Positions 21,619 to 34,041 of a stretch of DNA of 64,000 nucleotides are shown one piece after another (position 1 is the stretch's first letter; each line of letters begins with the position of its first letter). The notes beneath the pieces are model-generated. The model did not search any database, had not been told where the DNA came from, and saw only the letters and a program-made list of their open reading frames with translations. Source of the DNA: Marisa cornuarietis (lineage: Eukaryota > Mollusca > Gastropoda > Architaenioglossa > Ampullariidae); contig SMMW01000534.1 of assembly GCA_004794655.1 (NCBI GenBank), forward strand, positions 4,521,001 through 4,585,000, in the 5' to 3' direction. The position numbers and the translations under genes were made by a program.

Positions 21619-24600
21619 GGTTGAAACAACCAGCGAATGGAAAACTGCCTGCTTTTTTTGTTTTTGTTTTTATTGTGTACCAGAAGTGAAATCTCACATA
21701 GATACACGGCGCCTTTGTCAAAAACATAAATCAAAACCTTCTGGCCACTCGTCCTGTACCCGTAGGCTCTCTGTGTGAAGGAATGCGTACTCGCCGAGCC
21801 CATGACACCAGTGCTGTCACGTGACAGGTTCATTGTGTAGCTTCACTGTGTTAAGCACCACGATTAACTGCTTTGAGAAGATAGTAAATGAGGTCGATAC
21901 GGGTGCTCTACCCGACAACGGGTCACCAGAACCGCACCGGCTACCGTCTCCGTGGCCAAGGAGTCTGTAGACACAAGACATCTTGTTTGGCCACCCGGCC
22001 TGTACTGTTTACCTGCCTGACTTTGTACTACACACCCGGGCTTTGTAGAGGCGGTGCAGCTTCCACGGTGCCGATGTTATATCAGAACTAAATTTTCACG
22101 ATCGAGCTTAATTATTTTAACTAAGCTCAATTTTTTTATTTTTTTTTGTGTACACGGCTCACGACTGAGATAAGTTTTCTTGGAAACAAAAACCTGAGAG
22201 AGAGAAAACCCGATATTGAATCAATAGAACAGGCAATAGGCAAACACTTCAGTAATCCACGTCACTTCACGAAGTCGGCGAGAAGAAGCGTGACCCCTCC
22301 TTTCCCGAAACTTGTGCACATCTCCTCCAGATCCTTACCCAACACGTTTTTTACTCTTGCAGTTGCAAACAAGAGCCACGCGAGGGAAAGCAAACTCTAC
22401 ATAAAGAATATCGCGCCCTAGGTGAGGACGTTGGTCGTAACCTGGGAAATTCACACGACACAGCTACACCGTCGTCTTTATGGCCACCTCCAGGACTTGG
22501 TTTGCCATTAGCATAATGTATGGGCAGTTAAGGGACGTCGGGCGGGTAGCTAACGGCAACAGCGCTAGACTTTTATTGTCTCCCTTTATGTGTGAAGCAG
22601 GACTCCCCCCTCCCCCAACTTTCTTGCCTTTCCTCTCCCTCTGCCCCCCTCCCCAGTCCCCATCACAAAAAAAGTTCAGACTATGACCATGGTCTCCTGT
22701 GTGTTTTATGTGTTCCAAGCCTTGCTTGTGAAAGGTCCCGTGAAAGACACGTGCGTCATGTCACTTGATATCGCAGGAGATTCGTCTTGTTGGACAGCTT
22801 TCTGACAGCGAATGTCATGTCGTGCTTTCATAACTCAAAGTAAGTGAAGCAGAAAGGTAGGATGTGTGTGTGTGTGTGTGTTTTTTTAAATTTTGTCCCA
22901 TTCACAGAATGCTGAAAACATGACGTATGACTTACAATCTTTTCTTGCCGACTCGCTTCTCTCTTTCTCATTCTTCTATTTTTGTTCGGTTAGCCTTGCC
23001 TCCGCAATCTCCACCTCCCCCTACCTGTACCTCCGGTGTGGAATTTTACTAAAGATTAATTATAAATGTGATCTACTTATCACAACTCAGAGCAGCAAAT
23101 GCTTAATGAACAATAATGAATCGAGATCGCTACTTTTCAAAATTCGACGCTTTTCCCTCTCGGTTCGACAAGTCACGATCGTGGCCTTGCCGGGTAGTAC
23201 GGGCAAGGCGATTTTCAATACTTTTTATTGCAAAGTTCAAGTTTTCTCTTTTCCAAAAGTGTCTAGGTTTCTTGGTCTAATGTTTATCTCAGAGCAGCAA
23301 TAATAAAAAACAAACTTCACCCACTGTCGTCTTCGCAATCTTCAGTTATAAGCCAGTCATTGTAATGTTCATCTTTATCTTGAACCAAGAGGATTAACAG
23401 GACACGTTGTTGAATAAATGATCATGGCAAATTCTTAGATGATAGTAATAGTAAATATTTGTCACAATCACATTTTTGGAATATGTGCCCAGTTTAGAAA
23501 TCCGTTGAAACTTAACAACTAATGGAAATAGCGAAACATTGTGTACACTCGGCTACTCTCGTAACGTCAGTAGTCTTTACGTCGTCTGTGTTGATAAAGA
23601 GAGAGAGGGAGAGGAAAATAAATATTCAGCAGCTCCTGCTGACAACTGGTGGTATTTGAAGATCACAAAAGGCCAACACGGAACATCGTGAAGACCATTC
23701 ACAGCTCTAAGAGACGAAGATGATAAGAACATATGCGCCCATCTGCCTGATGATGCCGAGGTTTTATCAACAGCGCGCAGGTCAAGACGAAACCTGCTCC
23801 ATTTCCACAACATACCAGAAAGCTCCTTTATCACAAACAATGGGGAGAAAAGTGCGAGGACAAGATTCCATCGTGTGAAGGTAATGTCGTGATGGATAAA
23901 GTGATTCCGAGAACGATAGGTTTCGAAAAAAACAGAGCTTCACAGCCCTTGCGAAGACGAGCGTTCCTCTGAGGGCACAGACTTTCAGAAAGGAGGCTTA
24001 TAGAGCGTGTGTTTTGGGGGCAGGGGAAAGAGAACCGGGACGAACAAAAGAAGGTGGCTTGGATCTGCGTAGGCAAACAACAGGTGGTGTAGCGGACTTG
24101 GTGGGGTAGGGGTGGCGTTGGTGGGGGCACGCCTCTGATGTGGAAATGCTGTCAGTCTCCCTGCGTCCCAGATGTTTGCCCCCGTGAGTTTAGTTAACTT
24201 TTCCTTGCCGCGTCTTGCATTCTACTCTTGCCGCAGGCTCTGCACGTGCAACCAGCCCTTGAGATTGCCAACACCTTCAGCGGTCTCCCTCCCCACCCCT
24301 TGGCCATCTTTCTCAATCCTCCACTTCCCAGCCATCAGACCGACGATCGCTGTTTTGCGCTTCGATAATGTAATCAGTGCGAGTGAACCTCGCAGTCGCT
24401 TTCTTCAAACATCATTCACCTGTACAGCGACCGTGATGACCTTTGATTTCACACCATCCCCATTTTCTTTATTTTCCAGATAGAGAGGCGAAACGGGAAA
24501 CGTCACTGTGTTTCACCGTTGATCAAAAGTGAAGGCTGGTCAGATAACAGCCTGACTTGTTGAATTTGTACGTACCAAAGGGAAGAACAAGAACGGGTAT

Positions 24601-25172
24601 GGTCTTTTCGTGCGGGAAGTTGGGATTCAGTTTGCTGCTACCTATATACTTATTACTTTTAATTGTGCTACTTTTAAAACTCTGTGTATACAAAAAGATA
24701 TTTTGTCTGCAGAGAACTGTTGAATTTGTTTCTGGACTGGCGATTGCCACGTGTGACGTTTCTTTATCAACATGTCGTTTACAAACACACACACACACAC
24801 ACACACACGACAGAGAGATAGAGGTGTGAACACGAAATGGCAGCGGGTCGGATGCAAACATTACACTTGACTGATAAGGTGTCGGTTATTACAAAATCCT
24901 TTAATCTTGATGGTCTGCAGCAAAATCACCGATTTGTTGCGTGTATGTCGCTGTTTTCTCCGTGCAAGACTTCGAGTTTTCTGCTCTGACTCGTGTTTTT
25001 CTTCATCTTCTGTCCTCGCTGACAAACACTTTTCCCCTCCCGACGGCCACAACTCCAGGCAGTCATTAACGAAAAAAGGGTAATAGGTCCTCGCAATGCG
25101 GATGTTGTCGATAACAGCGACTCGCAATGTCAAGATCATATATTAAGATCCTGTATGTCGTTATTATTTATA

Positions 25173-25315
25173 GGCAACGGTTAGCGACTGTCACCAATAC
25201 AGTGAATGTTGGTTGTCATGGGTTCAGGTCTCGTCTTGGGCACGCTGTTCTTTCTCTGCATGTGGCATCTGTTTACAGGGCTGGCTGCCTTGCAGTGATA
25301 TAGCCTTAGCTGCTA
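25173..25315 (+). mobile_element. tRNA-derived SINE-like repeat, copy 2 (5' truncated)
   Basis: It matches copy 1 at 3636-3812 over about 140 bp: GCAACGGTTAGCG, GTCACCAATACAGTGA, the B-box-like GGTTCAGGTCT at 25221-25231, GGGCACGCTGTTC, ACAGGGCTGGCTGCCTTG and GATATAGCCTTAG. It lacks the first bases of the tRNA-like head and the GACGGCGTAAAACACC end. Mismatches spread along the length suggest independent insertion and ageing. Confidence 0.7.
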
Positions 25316-25359
25316 TGCACATACAACACTCATGGACGCTGTAAGTTTATTTATAGGCT

Positions 25360-25475
25360 AATAATAATAATAATAATAAAAAGAAGAAGAAGAAGAAGAG
25401 GAAGAAGAAAAAGTTAAAATTTATAAAGCGCAATATCTCAGCCAAAGGCGGACTCACTGCGCTGAACAAGATCAC
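25360..25475 (-). mobile_element. 3' tail of an unidentified SINE or LINE, copy 2
   Basis: Read on the minus strand it has TTGTTCAGCGCAG, GCCTTTGGCTGAGATATTG and CTTTATAAATTTTA, then a TTC-rich and (ATT)n tail. The blocks match those at 14268-14356 in order and spacing. Confidence 0.5.
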
Positions 25476-26563
25476 GAAATAGTCACAAAGATGTAGAAGG
25501 AAGAACAATGCGAAGACTCGCTGCGTAAAGGTAGTAAAGGGAGATCACTGCAGATTTAACGGTAACGACTTCAGAGAATAAAGGTTGGTGACATCAGGAA
25601 AATACTGAGAAGATATTGAGTTATCTTGATAATGTGAAGAAATATTATCATGTGGAAACTGCAAAAGGGTGATCGTCACATCAGTTTATTCACTGCAACT
25701 CAAGGTTGCTGCCGAAGCGAGTGAAGCAGGGCGGAGTGGAATCCAGCCAATAGATCCAAACAATTTGCACCTCAAAATAACATTATATACAGTCCAGCTG
25801 TAAACCAGAAGAGGAAGAAAATGCAGAAGAAGCTCCAACACTTTTATCCAAATCGAAGCACGACCACAAAACATAAACAAAATCGAGGAGAGCCGATCCC
25901 CTCAGCCTGTTAGGCGAAGTGACCGAACAAGATGGCAGGAATGGGAAAATTACATTCATAGTAGTGAGAGGTTTTCTTTTTATTCTACCTACGGGAGGCA
26001 CTGTTAAAAATATTTGAAAATGAATTTACAGTATTATTTGCTGGCGGTTTTGGCTAAATTTAGAATAGGTGTTGCCAATGTTGCAGTCCATTATTTTCAA
26101 TTTTCAATACAGAAAGCACACTGCACTTGATCTGTTCTATTATGTAAAATGAATGAAGATGAATTGACTTTGTTCTCTGTTGTAAAGCCTTACAGCAAGT
26201 TAGAATAAGATTCATATAAAAATATTGGTATATAAATCCAAACAATTTTAAAATGTGTTTGTTATTACCTATAACAAATGAAAACATTGTAAAGAATGTG
26301 GTATTATGTCTTTTCTATCCTTTTCAATTGAGAAAGTCTACAGTGGAAGATTAATTTATGCATCTGAGTAATTGCTTTAAAGGGATTGTTTGTATAACTT
26401 TTATATCTATGTACTAATACTATGTATTATCATTACTGTTTGCTCCCTTTCTATGGAGCAATGGCCCTTAAACAATGAATAAATTATTCAAAAAATGTTC
26501 TTAAGTATGTAACAGAGATAGTCACATAAAGATGCATTGCAAGTAGCATATAAAAATACATGT

Positions 26564-26565
<2 letters not shown>

Positions 26566-26633
<68 letters not shown>
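26566..26633. repeat. (CA)n microsatellite, about 34 units
   Basis: An uninterrupted CA dinucleotide run of 68 bases. Confidence 0.98.
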
Positions 26634-26634
<1 letters not shown>

Positions 26635-27601
26635 GACTTTGCTGGCCAGGGCACTTAAGGACAGGCCTGATGTGATAGTCCCTGCCTAATGTCCCGGTAC
26701 AGTCAAGTCTCGTTGGGGACACAGTTGCTAGAATCCTGCAGACACGCTGGGCCGCATGATTTTACCCACTTTTCAAAAAATCATAAAAAATTAACTAACA
26801 GAGGTAGAAGAACAATTCAAACAGATTCTGAAAAATCAAAATGTAAAAAAAAACAAAAAAAAAAAAAACAGCATTACCTTATGCTTGCTTGAAAACACAC
26901 TTTCAGGGTATTCCCAACAGAAAAGGCCATGTGATGTGGACTTTTGAAACTTTTTTTTTTGCACTTGTTTACACAGATTTCCTCACACAGGAAAAAGTCA
27001 GGTCTCCAGGAAAACAATTTTGTTGCTTGTAATTTCTTCATCTTCTTCATGTTCTCCAACCTTTGTCTCAAATTCTTTTTCGGAATCTCCGATAATAAGC
27101 TCACACACTTCGCGGGCGTGTATCACCTAACCATCGCGGGTGTGTATCACCTAGCCATTTTCCAAGAGGAAAGATAGGTACGATTGGAAAACACAGTTAC
27201 TTCCGCTCGAACGTGCAAACTACGTCATGAAAGGGAGATCACTCGATAGAAAAATGAATGAACTGTCGTCTGCAATAACTTTTACCGAAACAACGCATCT
27301 TATGCGTTTAAAAATTTAACAAAGTCGTGGCTGCTAGTGTCGGCAGGCACGGCTGCAAGCGTAAGGCGGCCCGGCCTGCCGAGGCAAGCAGGCATGTCCC
27401 CAATGAGTCAAGATCAGATCGTCATTTCAGCATCTGGGCGTTTGTCAGTCAACCACCGCACTATCAGTCACACTGCCACTCACTATTCAACTCCCTCTCA
27501 CACATACCCACTCTCCCCACCAAACATCCCGTCACTTCACGTTGTTCACAGATGAATGTCCCTCCATGTTTACGTGACATGCGCTGACGTGACGTGTATG
27601 A

Positions 27602-28028
27602 GCGGACGAACCATCACAGTATTCATGGAAGAAACATCAGTCGTCTGTGACCTGTATTCATGGAAGAAACATCAGTCGTCTGTGACCTGTATTCATGGAA
27701 GAAACATCAGTCGCCTGTGACCTGTATTCATGGAAGAAACATCAGTCGCCTGTGACCTGTATTCATGGAAGAAACATCAGTCGCCTGTGACCTGTATTCA
27801 GGGAAGAAACATCAGTCGTCTGTGACCTGTATTCAGGGAAGAAACATCAGTCGTCTGTGACCTGTATTCAGGGAAGAAACATCAGTCGTCTGTGACCTGT
27901 ATTCAGGGAAGAAACATCAGTCGTCTGTGACCTGTATTCAGGGAAGAAACATCAGTCGTCTGTGACCTGTATTCAGGGAAGAAACATCAGTCGTCTGTGA
28001 CCTGTATGCGCGGACGAACCATCACAGT
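27602..28028 (+). repeat. 35-bp minisatellite, 11 units, bracketed by a 19-bp direct repeat
   Basis: Eleven head-to-tail 35-bp units fill 27620-28004, each with GAAGAAACATCAGTCG and CTGTGACCTG. Units 1-5 read ATTCATGG and units 6-11 read ATTCAGGG. Units 3-5 have GTCGCC where the rest have GTCGTC. The array is bracketed by GCGGACGAACCATCACAGT at 27602-27620 and 28010-28028, which itself resembles a diverged unit. The blocks of shared variants show recent expansion from neighbouring units. Confidence 0.95.
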
Positions 28029-28510
28029 CTACTGTGCGGACAGATTGTTTCCCTTCTCCCTAATCATAACCCATAGTCTATAAACAAAACAAATTACAAA
28101 TTACCAGCTCTTTGGCAAAATCAATCAAAACTTTTTGCAAAATCTTGTTATAGTGGAATGGTGGTGTCGCTTTCGCCTGGTCCTGATGTTAAGGAGTTAA
28201 AATGTGATTTTTGTCTCCCGGCATTCAACCAACTACTCAACTACTGTTTTTTTTTTTAAAGAGTAGGACAAGTAGGACCACCGCCCTTTTACTTGTGCAC
28301 ATTACACAAGAACTTTCAACCTCCGACAAAACCTATGGCGCATGAACGGTAAAAAGAATGGAGCATTTATTTCAGTCATTTGTAAAGAAGAAAAAAAAAG
28401 AAGTTGCATTTTTGCAGACTTTTAAAGAAGCTGTTGCAATGGTATTCCACAAAAAGTGCCAGAAGAAATTTTCATAATCTAATGGTCACAATAACGATAT
28501 TGTGTTAATG

Positions 28511-28589
<79 letters not shown>
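28511..28589. repeat. (GACA)n microsatellite, about 20 units
   Basis: A perfect tetranucleotide run just left of the RTE-like element. Confidence 0.98.
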
Positions 28590-28808
28590 GAATGGACTCA
28601 GTGCCAGACATATACTGATTCAGTGAAGGAGAACCGACATAACCTGGGAAACAAAGAGCCAGACGAGGGAAGAGCGCAGAATTAATAATAACATTGCAAA
28701 CATGTTAAAAGACAACTGTCCCGGTAATAAATGGACACTACAGTATCCCGACAAACTGCGCAGAAGAGTTAGAGCTCCTTCTTAACCAGTCAAATATTCT
28801 TCTTCTTT

Positions 28809-31805
28809 TTATTCCTTTTCGCCCCCAGTGGAGCATAGGGCTGCAACTACACCACGCCAGCGAACCCGGTTCTGGGCCTCCCTCCCCAGTTGGGTCCATG
28901 TCATTCCAGCTGCCTCCGCCTCGCCGTGGACCGATCTTCTCCACGTCTGTCTGGGTCTCCCAACCCTGCGTCTCCCCTGTGGGTTCCAGTCCAGAGCTTG
29001 TCGTGTTAGATTTTCGGCCGGCTTTCGCAGGGTGTGGCCGATCCAGCCCCACTTTCGCTTCTTGATGTCTTGGCTGGCAGGTTTCTGGTTGGCTCTCTCC
29101 CACAGGTATGCATTGGAGATTCTCTCGGGCCATCTGATGTTGAAAATGTGCCGCAGACATCTGTTTATGAATGTTTGAATCTTCCTGGTGATGTTGTTTG
29201 TTACACGCCATGTCTCAGACCCATATAGAAGGACAGATTTTACGTTCGTATGAAAGATGCGGATCTTGGTATGTTGAGATAGTGCCTTGGAATTCCAGAT
29301 GGGTCGCAGGATGTGGAATGCTTGCCTGGCTTTATTTATTCTGCTTCTTACATCTTCATCAGCACCTCCATCTTTGGTGACTATGCTGCCTAGGTAGGTG
29401 AAGCGGTCAGTCTCTGTGATACATTCCCCGTGTAGTTGAAGTGGGGCTTCTTGCTTGTTGTTGATCCGCATTACCTCTGTCTTCTTGATGTTGATTGTCA
29501 GGCCAGTTGTCGCTGCTTCTTCTGAGAGCCGAGTGAGCTTTGTCTGTGCATGTTGTTGCTTGTGGGACAGCAGGCTGATGTCGTCTGCAAAGTCGAGATC
29601 TTCAAGTTGCATGGCAAAGGTCCATTGAATGCCTGTGTTGCTGTTAGAGGTTGTTCTTCTCATGATCCAGTCTATGACGATCAGGAAGATTGTCGGCGAG
29701 AGCATGCAACCTTGCCTTACTCCAGTCCTCACTGCAAAGGGGTCCGTCAGCTTCCCATTGTGGATCACCTGGCATGTCGAGTCCTCATACAGCTGTTGGA
29801 TGATGGCAATGAACTTTGGTGGAAATCCGTAGTGCTGCATCAACTTCCAGATGGTCTCTCTGTCTACGAAGTCAAATGCCTTCTCAAAGTCCACAAATGT
29901 CATGTATAGTGGGGACTGCCATTCGATGGACTGTTCAATAATGATTCGCAGTGTAGCAATATGGTCTGTGCATGATCTACCCTGCCGAAAGCCTGCCTGT
30001 TCTTGCCGCAGTCTCTTGTCTAGGGCATTCTTCAGTCTGTCCAGCATGATTCTGGTCAGCACCTTGCTGGGAATGGACAGTAGCATAATCCCACGCCAGT
30101 TGCTGCACTGGGTAAGGTCACCTTTCTTGGGTAGCTTTACCAGATAGCCAAGTTTCCAGTCTGCTGGAACTTGCTCCTGCGTCCAAATTTTCTGCAGCAG
30201 GGGGTGTAGGATCTCTGCTGCAGCTGTTGGATCCGCCTTGAGTGCCTCTGCAGGAATGCCATCTGGGCCTGCCGCTTTACCAGTTTTCAGAGACTTGATG
30301 GCTTTGATGATTTCTGCCTTGGTTGGTGGGTTGGTGTTCACCTGGAGTTGCTCGGTGACTGGGGCACTGTCCAAAATTGTTGCTGGTGGTGGCCGGTTCA
30401 GTATTTCTTTAAAATGTTCTGCCCAGCGAGATCTTTGTTCTGCATCCCCAGTAATGACGTTGCCATTTTTATTTTTTACTGGCCTGCATGCATTGATGTT
30501 TTTCCGTCCTGACAGAGTTCTTGTAATTTCGTATAGTCTTTTCATGTTATTTTGCCCAGCTGCTTGTTCTGCCTATTCTGTCATCCTGTGTGTGAACTGT
30601 CTCTTGTCGCCTCTTGCACTCTTCTTCACTTCTCGGTTCATCTCACAGTACTTTGCTCTGAGCTCTTCTTTTTCCTGCTGGTCTTGACACTGGCTGATCT
30701 TCTGCTTCAGCTCTTTCCTTTCCTCTATCTTTTTCCAGGTCCCTATGCTCAGCCATTCCTTGTGTTGTTTCTGTTTCTTTCCCAGAACCCGTTTGCAGGC
30801 GGCCTTCCAGGTCTCCTGTAATCCTGTCCAGTGGTTGGCCACTGTTTCTTCAAAGAGTCCCTCCAGTGCCTCAAACCTGTTTTTGACTTCACAGTTGAAC
30901 TCTTCTTGCTTCCTGCGATCTCTAAGAAACTGCACGTTGAATTTGTGGTGTGGTCTGTCTGATGACTCATGGAAGGACCTCAGCTTTATCTTCAAAGTTG
31001 CTACAAGCAGGTGGTGGTCTGAGGCTGCATCTGTACCACGCCTTACCCTGACATCCAGCAGACTTCTTCTAAACTGTCGATTAATGGTGATGTGATCGAT
31101 CTGGTTTTCTGTCTTTCCATCTGGTGAAGTCCAGGTGGTCTTGTGGATGGTTTTGTGAGGAAAGACTGTGCCTCCGATTACAAGGTCATTAAACAAGCAG
31201 AAGTCTGTGAACAGCTCACCATTCTCATTGCAGTTGCCCACACCGTGCTTTCCCATTATGTGTTCTTTATCCGTGTTTTCATCTCCAACTTTGGCATTCA
31301 TGTCGCCCATGATGATCTTCAGGTCTCGTCTTGGAGTACGATCAACCAGCGCTTGTAGGGAGTTGTAAAAGTCCTCCTTCTCCTCTTCTTTTGCTGCGTT
31401 GGTAGGTGCATAGCACTGGATGATGGTCATCTTTCTTCCTTTGGAGTTGAACCGAGCTGCCATGAGTCGTGGCGAAACTGGTTCCCATGATATTAGTGCC
31501 CTTGCAGCCTCCTGTGTCAACAGTACTGCTACTCCTTGTGAGTGGTCATGGTCAGGGTCTTCATGTCCAGAGTAGATGATAGTCTCTCCTGACGAGAGTC
31601 TGGTCTGACCGCTACCATTCCATCTGGTCTCGCACAGGCCAAGGAGCTTGATGCCATAGTTCTTCATCTCCTGTGCTACCTGAGCTGATTTTCCTCTCTC
31701 GTATAGGGTTCTGATGTTCCAGGTCCCTATCCTGGTTTTTGCCTTGGCCGTAAGAAGATAGGTCGGCGAGCTGACTTCCCGAAGGCTTTCGCCAGCACGC
31801 GTCAT
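28809..31805 (-). pseudogene. Endonuclease / reverse transcriptase ORF of the RTE-like element, one in-frame stop
   Basis: One reading frame, open from beyond 31919 on the minus strand and with its first ATG at 31803-31805, carries both domains. The apurinic-type endonuclease domain shows TWNIR, CETRW, CYAPTN, GDMNAKVG, QIDHI and SDHHLL, the metal-binding and catalytic set of the exonuclease-endonuclease-phosphatase fold. The reverse transcriptase shows AGPDGIPAE, QAGFRQGRS, FVDFEKAFD, GVRQGCMLSP and FADD, whose two aspartates complete the catalytic triad. A C-terminal block with RKWGWIGHTLR and GRPRQTWRR is usual for this family. The only break is a TAG at 30573-30575; the frame continues at once and stays intact to 28809. 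The copy is therefore recent and probably inactive unless the stop is read through. Confidence 0.93.
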
Positions 31806-31894
31806 AGGCCCCTCCAAAGAGGGATCTTCCCGTCCAGGCTCTCGTTGTGGTAGTGTTGTAGTTGTAGTTTCTGTAGCAAGGGTTGTTTTACAGG

Positions 31895-31913
31895 GTGGGG
31901 TTGCTAACCCCAC
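31895..31913 (-). promoter_or_regulatory. Perfect hairpin in the 5' region of the RTE-like element
   Basis: GTGGGGTT and AACCCCAC form an 8-bp stem around a 3-base loop, upstream of the first ATG. The related short element at 7312-7511 keeps GTTAACAACCC at the same place. A structured leader may matter for translation or for binding of the element's own protein; this role is inferred. Confidence 0.5.
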
Positions 31914-31999
31914 GCCCAACCCTCCTCCTTCATCCGGGCTTGGGACCGGCAGGTTACCCGGGGGGTTTCCAGGCGGAGTTAGTCAAATATTAGTTATTT

Positions 32000-33578
32000 A
32001 AAAACTTTGCCAAATTTAGTCAAACGTTCACCCATATCTGTCCAGTTAGGCTTGAAGGCATGCCCACACGTGCACGCAGCGCTTCGACACAAGGACACGC
32101 ACACCTTTAATTAGGTCTCCTAATTGATGTTGGGAGACCTTTGAGGTCGCCTCATGAATGCTTTATGCCTGCCGGGGTCATCACGGTAATGCTTTATTTG
32201 CCTCACAAGGACATTTCATCAATAGTTCAGGCGTTATGAAGTCACGTGATTAATGTTTGTGTGTTAAAAGGTCACCTAATTGGTTGCCTCGTGAGCAGAT
32301 TCTGGGTGAGTATTTTTCCCAACGTGACACGATGCACAAGACACAATGAGACAGAATGTCTAGAGTGAGACTGTGCACCTCACACAATGAGATCGCTTAG
32401 AGGGAGACTGCACAGCACACAGCCACACAGTTCACATAGAGGTGGGACATTGAAACGACACATAGTGAGACAGTCCACCTATGGTTAGAGTTAGACCCTG
32501 CAGTCAGAAAAAGAGGCAGTCAGTGTGACCATGTAAAACTGCACACCCAGACAATGAACAGAAGCCCGATAGTTTTCATGGAAAGGAAACAACGCAGTCT
32601 AAACTCTAAAGTCTGTACCACCACGCGCTGAGAGAATTCACAAGACTGTACATACGCTTGCGATGACAAGGCTACAGCCAACGGAAAGAGCTGGGGCCAC
32701 GTGTTAATTAGGGGCATTAGAGGATGTTCATGACATCACGACCTCAGAGGCCTCTCTCACCCTCCCCCCCCAACCCACCCCGTGTGTTGTTGGGTGGTTG
32801 TTGGTCTGGGTCGGTGGGTGAGTAAGTAACGGCTGTAGATTCGCATCTGCAGAACGTAAAATAATTAATATTTCACTACGATTTGTTTGTGGGGGCGGGG
32901 AATAAATCGTATCTTGTTCTTCGCTCAGCCCGGTGGTTAGAAAAAACATCTGCTTATTGCACTCCTGTAAACCTTTAATAAACCTTCAATAAACGGGTGT
33001 CTCGTCTTCATTGGAAAAAAAAATTTCAACCGTCTGTCTTTCGGACTCTGGCTTGTTTATTCCGCCGTTGTCAGTCATCAGTACACTTGTTAGCGGTTCT
33101 TCCTGCTTCGTCACCTTCTGCTGACCTCGACTACGCCCGCTGCACTTCAGTCAAAGTGACTGGAGCTGAAAAAGATTGTTCATTGGAAACGGACCCAAGG
33201 ATCCCACCCCCACCACCACCACCCTACACCAACTGGTTTTACCTCCCCCTCCCCCATCCCGCACGCGCCAGGTCTCTCGTGATCCCGCGCTTCCGCTTCA
33301 AGGAAACATTGCCCGATGTCTCGTCCGCTTTGTTTATGTAACAGCGGGCTTTGGGCGGAATTCTCGCTCACTTGTATCTCTCACAAGTGTAAACAGAAAA
33401 CTCTGCGCTCCGTCATTGCACACTACACACACGTAAAGGGAGAGAGTTCAGTAAGAAGAGATAAAGAGCGGGCAACAAGAAAACACGCAGAGAAGAGAGA
33501 GAGACAAGATGGGGGAGAGCGGCGTGAGGGAGAAGGGGGAGAAGAGAGAGAGAGAGACGGACAAAAAGAGGAGGAAAA
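32000..33578. other. Non-coding stretch, no supported gene
   Basis: Contains scattered CACA and GAGA tracts, a pyrimidine-rich stretch near 33200-33260 and a purine-rich block at 33440-33575. No recognisable exon or element terminus was found. Confidence 0.45.
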
Positions 33579-33586
33579 AGTCAGAA

Positions 33587-34041
33587 CACGGGTGGGCAAA
33601 GTACTCCCCGGGAATGTCTTTGGACCGACCCGCTTGCCAAACTGTGTAGCGAACTTGTTTTCATATTTAAAAAAGTTAACCTAGGTCAAATTGATTGAAA
33701 TTTATTGAATACGACTTCCGTTAGAAATCGAGTCCGTAACATTCTAAAACTAAGTACAAACACAACAAACAACGGGGCTGACGTGTCTGATGGGAGTCGT
33801 AAGGGTGCATCGGTGGCGGATGCCTTCAAAGGAAAGACTGGTTTTGAAGTGTTATTTTGAGCGAATTCAAACAGTGAAACAGCTCCACTTCTCACGTAAA
33901 CTTCGGTAAATGAACTCCATTATGAACGCATTTTTTTCCCACCCCGTTTTCACTACGTTTGTTGTTTAGTCACTTGGCTCCCCGCCGCATAGTTTAGAAT
34001 TTTGAGATCGGCCTGCGAAAAGAAAACTTTGCCCACCCCTG
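33587..34041. mobile_element. hAT-type MITE, 455 bp
   Basis: The left end reads CACGGGTGGGCAAAGT (33587-33602). The right end reads ACTTTGCCCACCCCTG (34026-34041), its inverse with one mismatch. CAGGGGTGGGCAAA-type ends are widespread in hAT transposons. The flanking octamers AGTCAGAA and AGTTGGAG agree at five of eight places, compatible with an aged 8-bp target duplication. No transposase is encoded, so it is non-autonomous. Confidence 0.75.

Larger units (their letters stand above)
14603..25170. other. Non-coding stretch, no supported gene
   Basis: I find no exon with a recognisable domain and flanking splice sites here. It contains microsatellites at 16506-16528 (AC), 19300-19330 (GT then GC), 21254-21283 (GTGC), 22864-22881 (GT) and 24785-24808 (AC), an A-rich run near 18355-18430, one half of a dispersed repeat pair at 18916-19075, and inverted GTGGTCGAATCG motifs around 20990 and 21550-21615. 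All longer frames have low-complexity or random-looking translations. Confidence 0.5.
28788..31991 (-). mobile_element. Full-length RTE-like non-LTR retrotransposon with 11-bp target duplication
   Basis: The element occupies 28799-31980 (3182 bp) and is flanked by AGTCAAATATT at 28788-28798 and 31981-31991, an exact 11-bp target duplication. It encodes an endonuclease and a reverse transcriptase in one frame. The 3' UTR is very short and ends in an AGAAGAAGAA simple tail, as in RTE elements, which are usually about 3.2-3.3 kb. A GC-rich 5' end with a perfect hairpin precedes the coding region. The element copies its RNA into DNA at a nicked genomic target. The RTE assignment rests on length, tail type and domain order; a phylogeny could place it in a sister clade. 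Confidence 0.9.

Noticed and set aside
27620..28004. Regular 35-bp units considered as a CRISPR array
   Set aside because: The whole unit repeats without unique spacers and the genome is animal, so it is a minisatellite.
28828..29909. Plus-strand open frames across the RTE-like element
   Set aside because: Antisense shadows of the reverse transcriptase frame.
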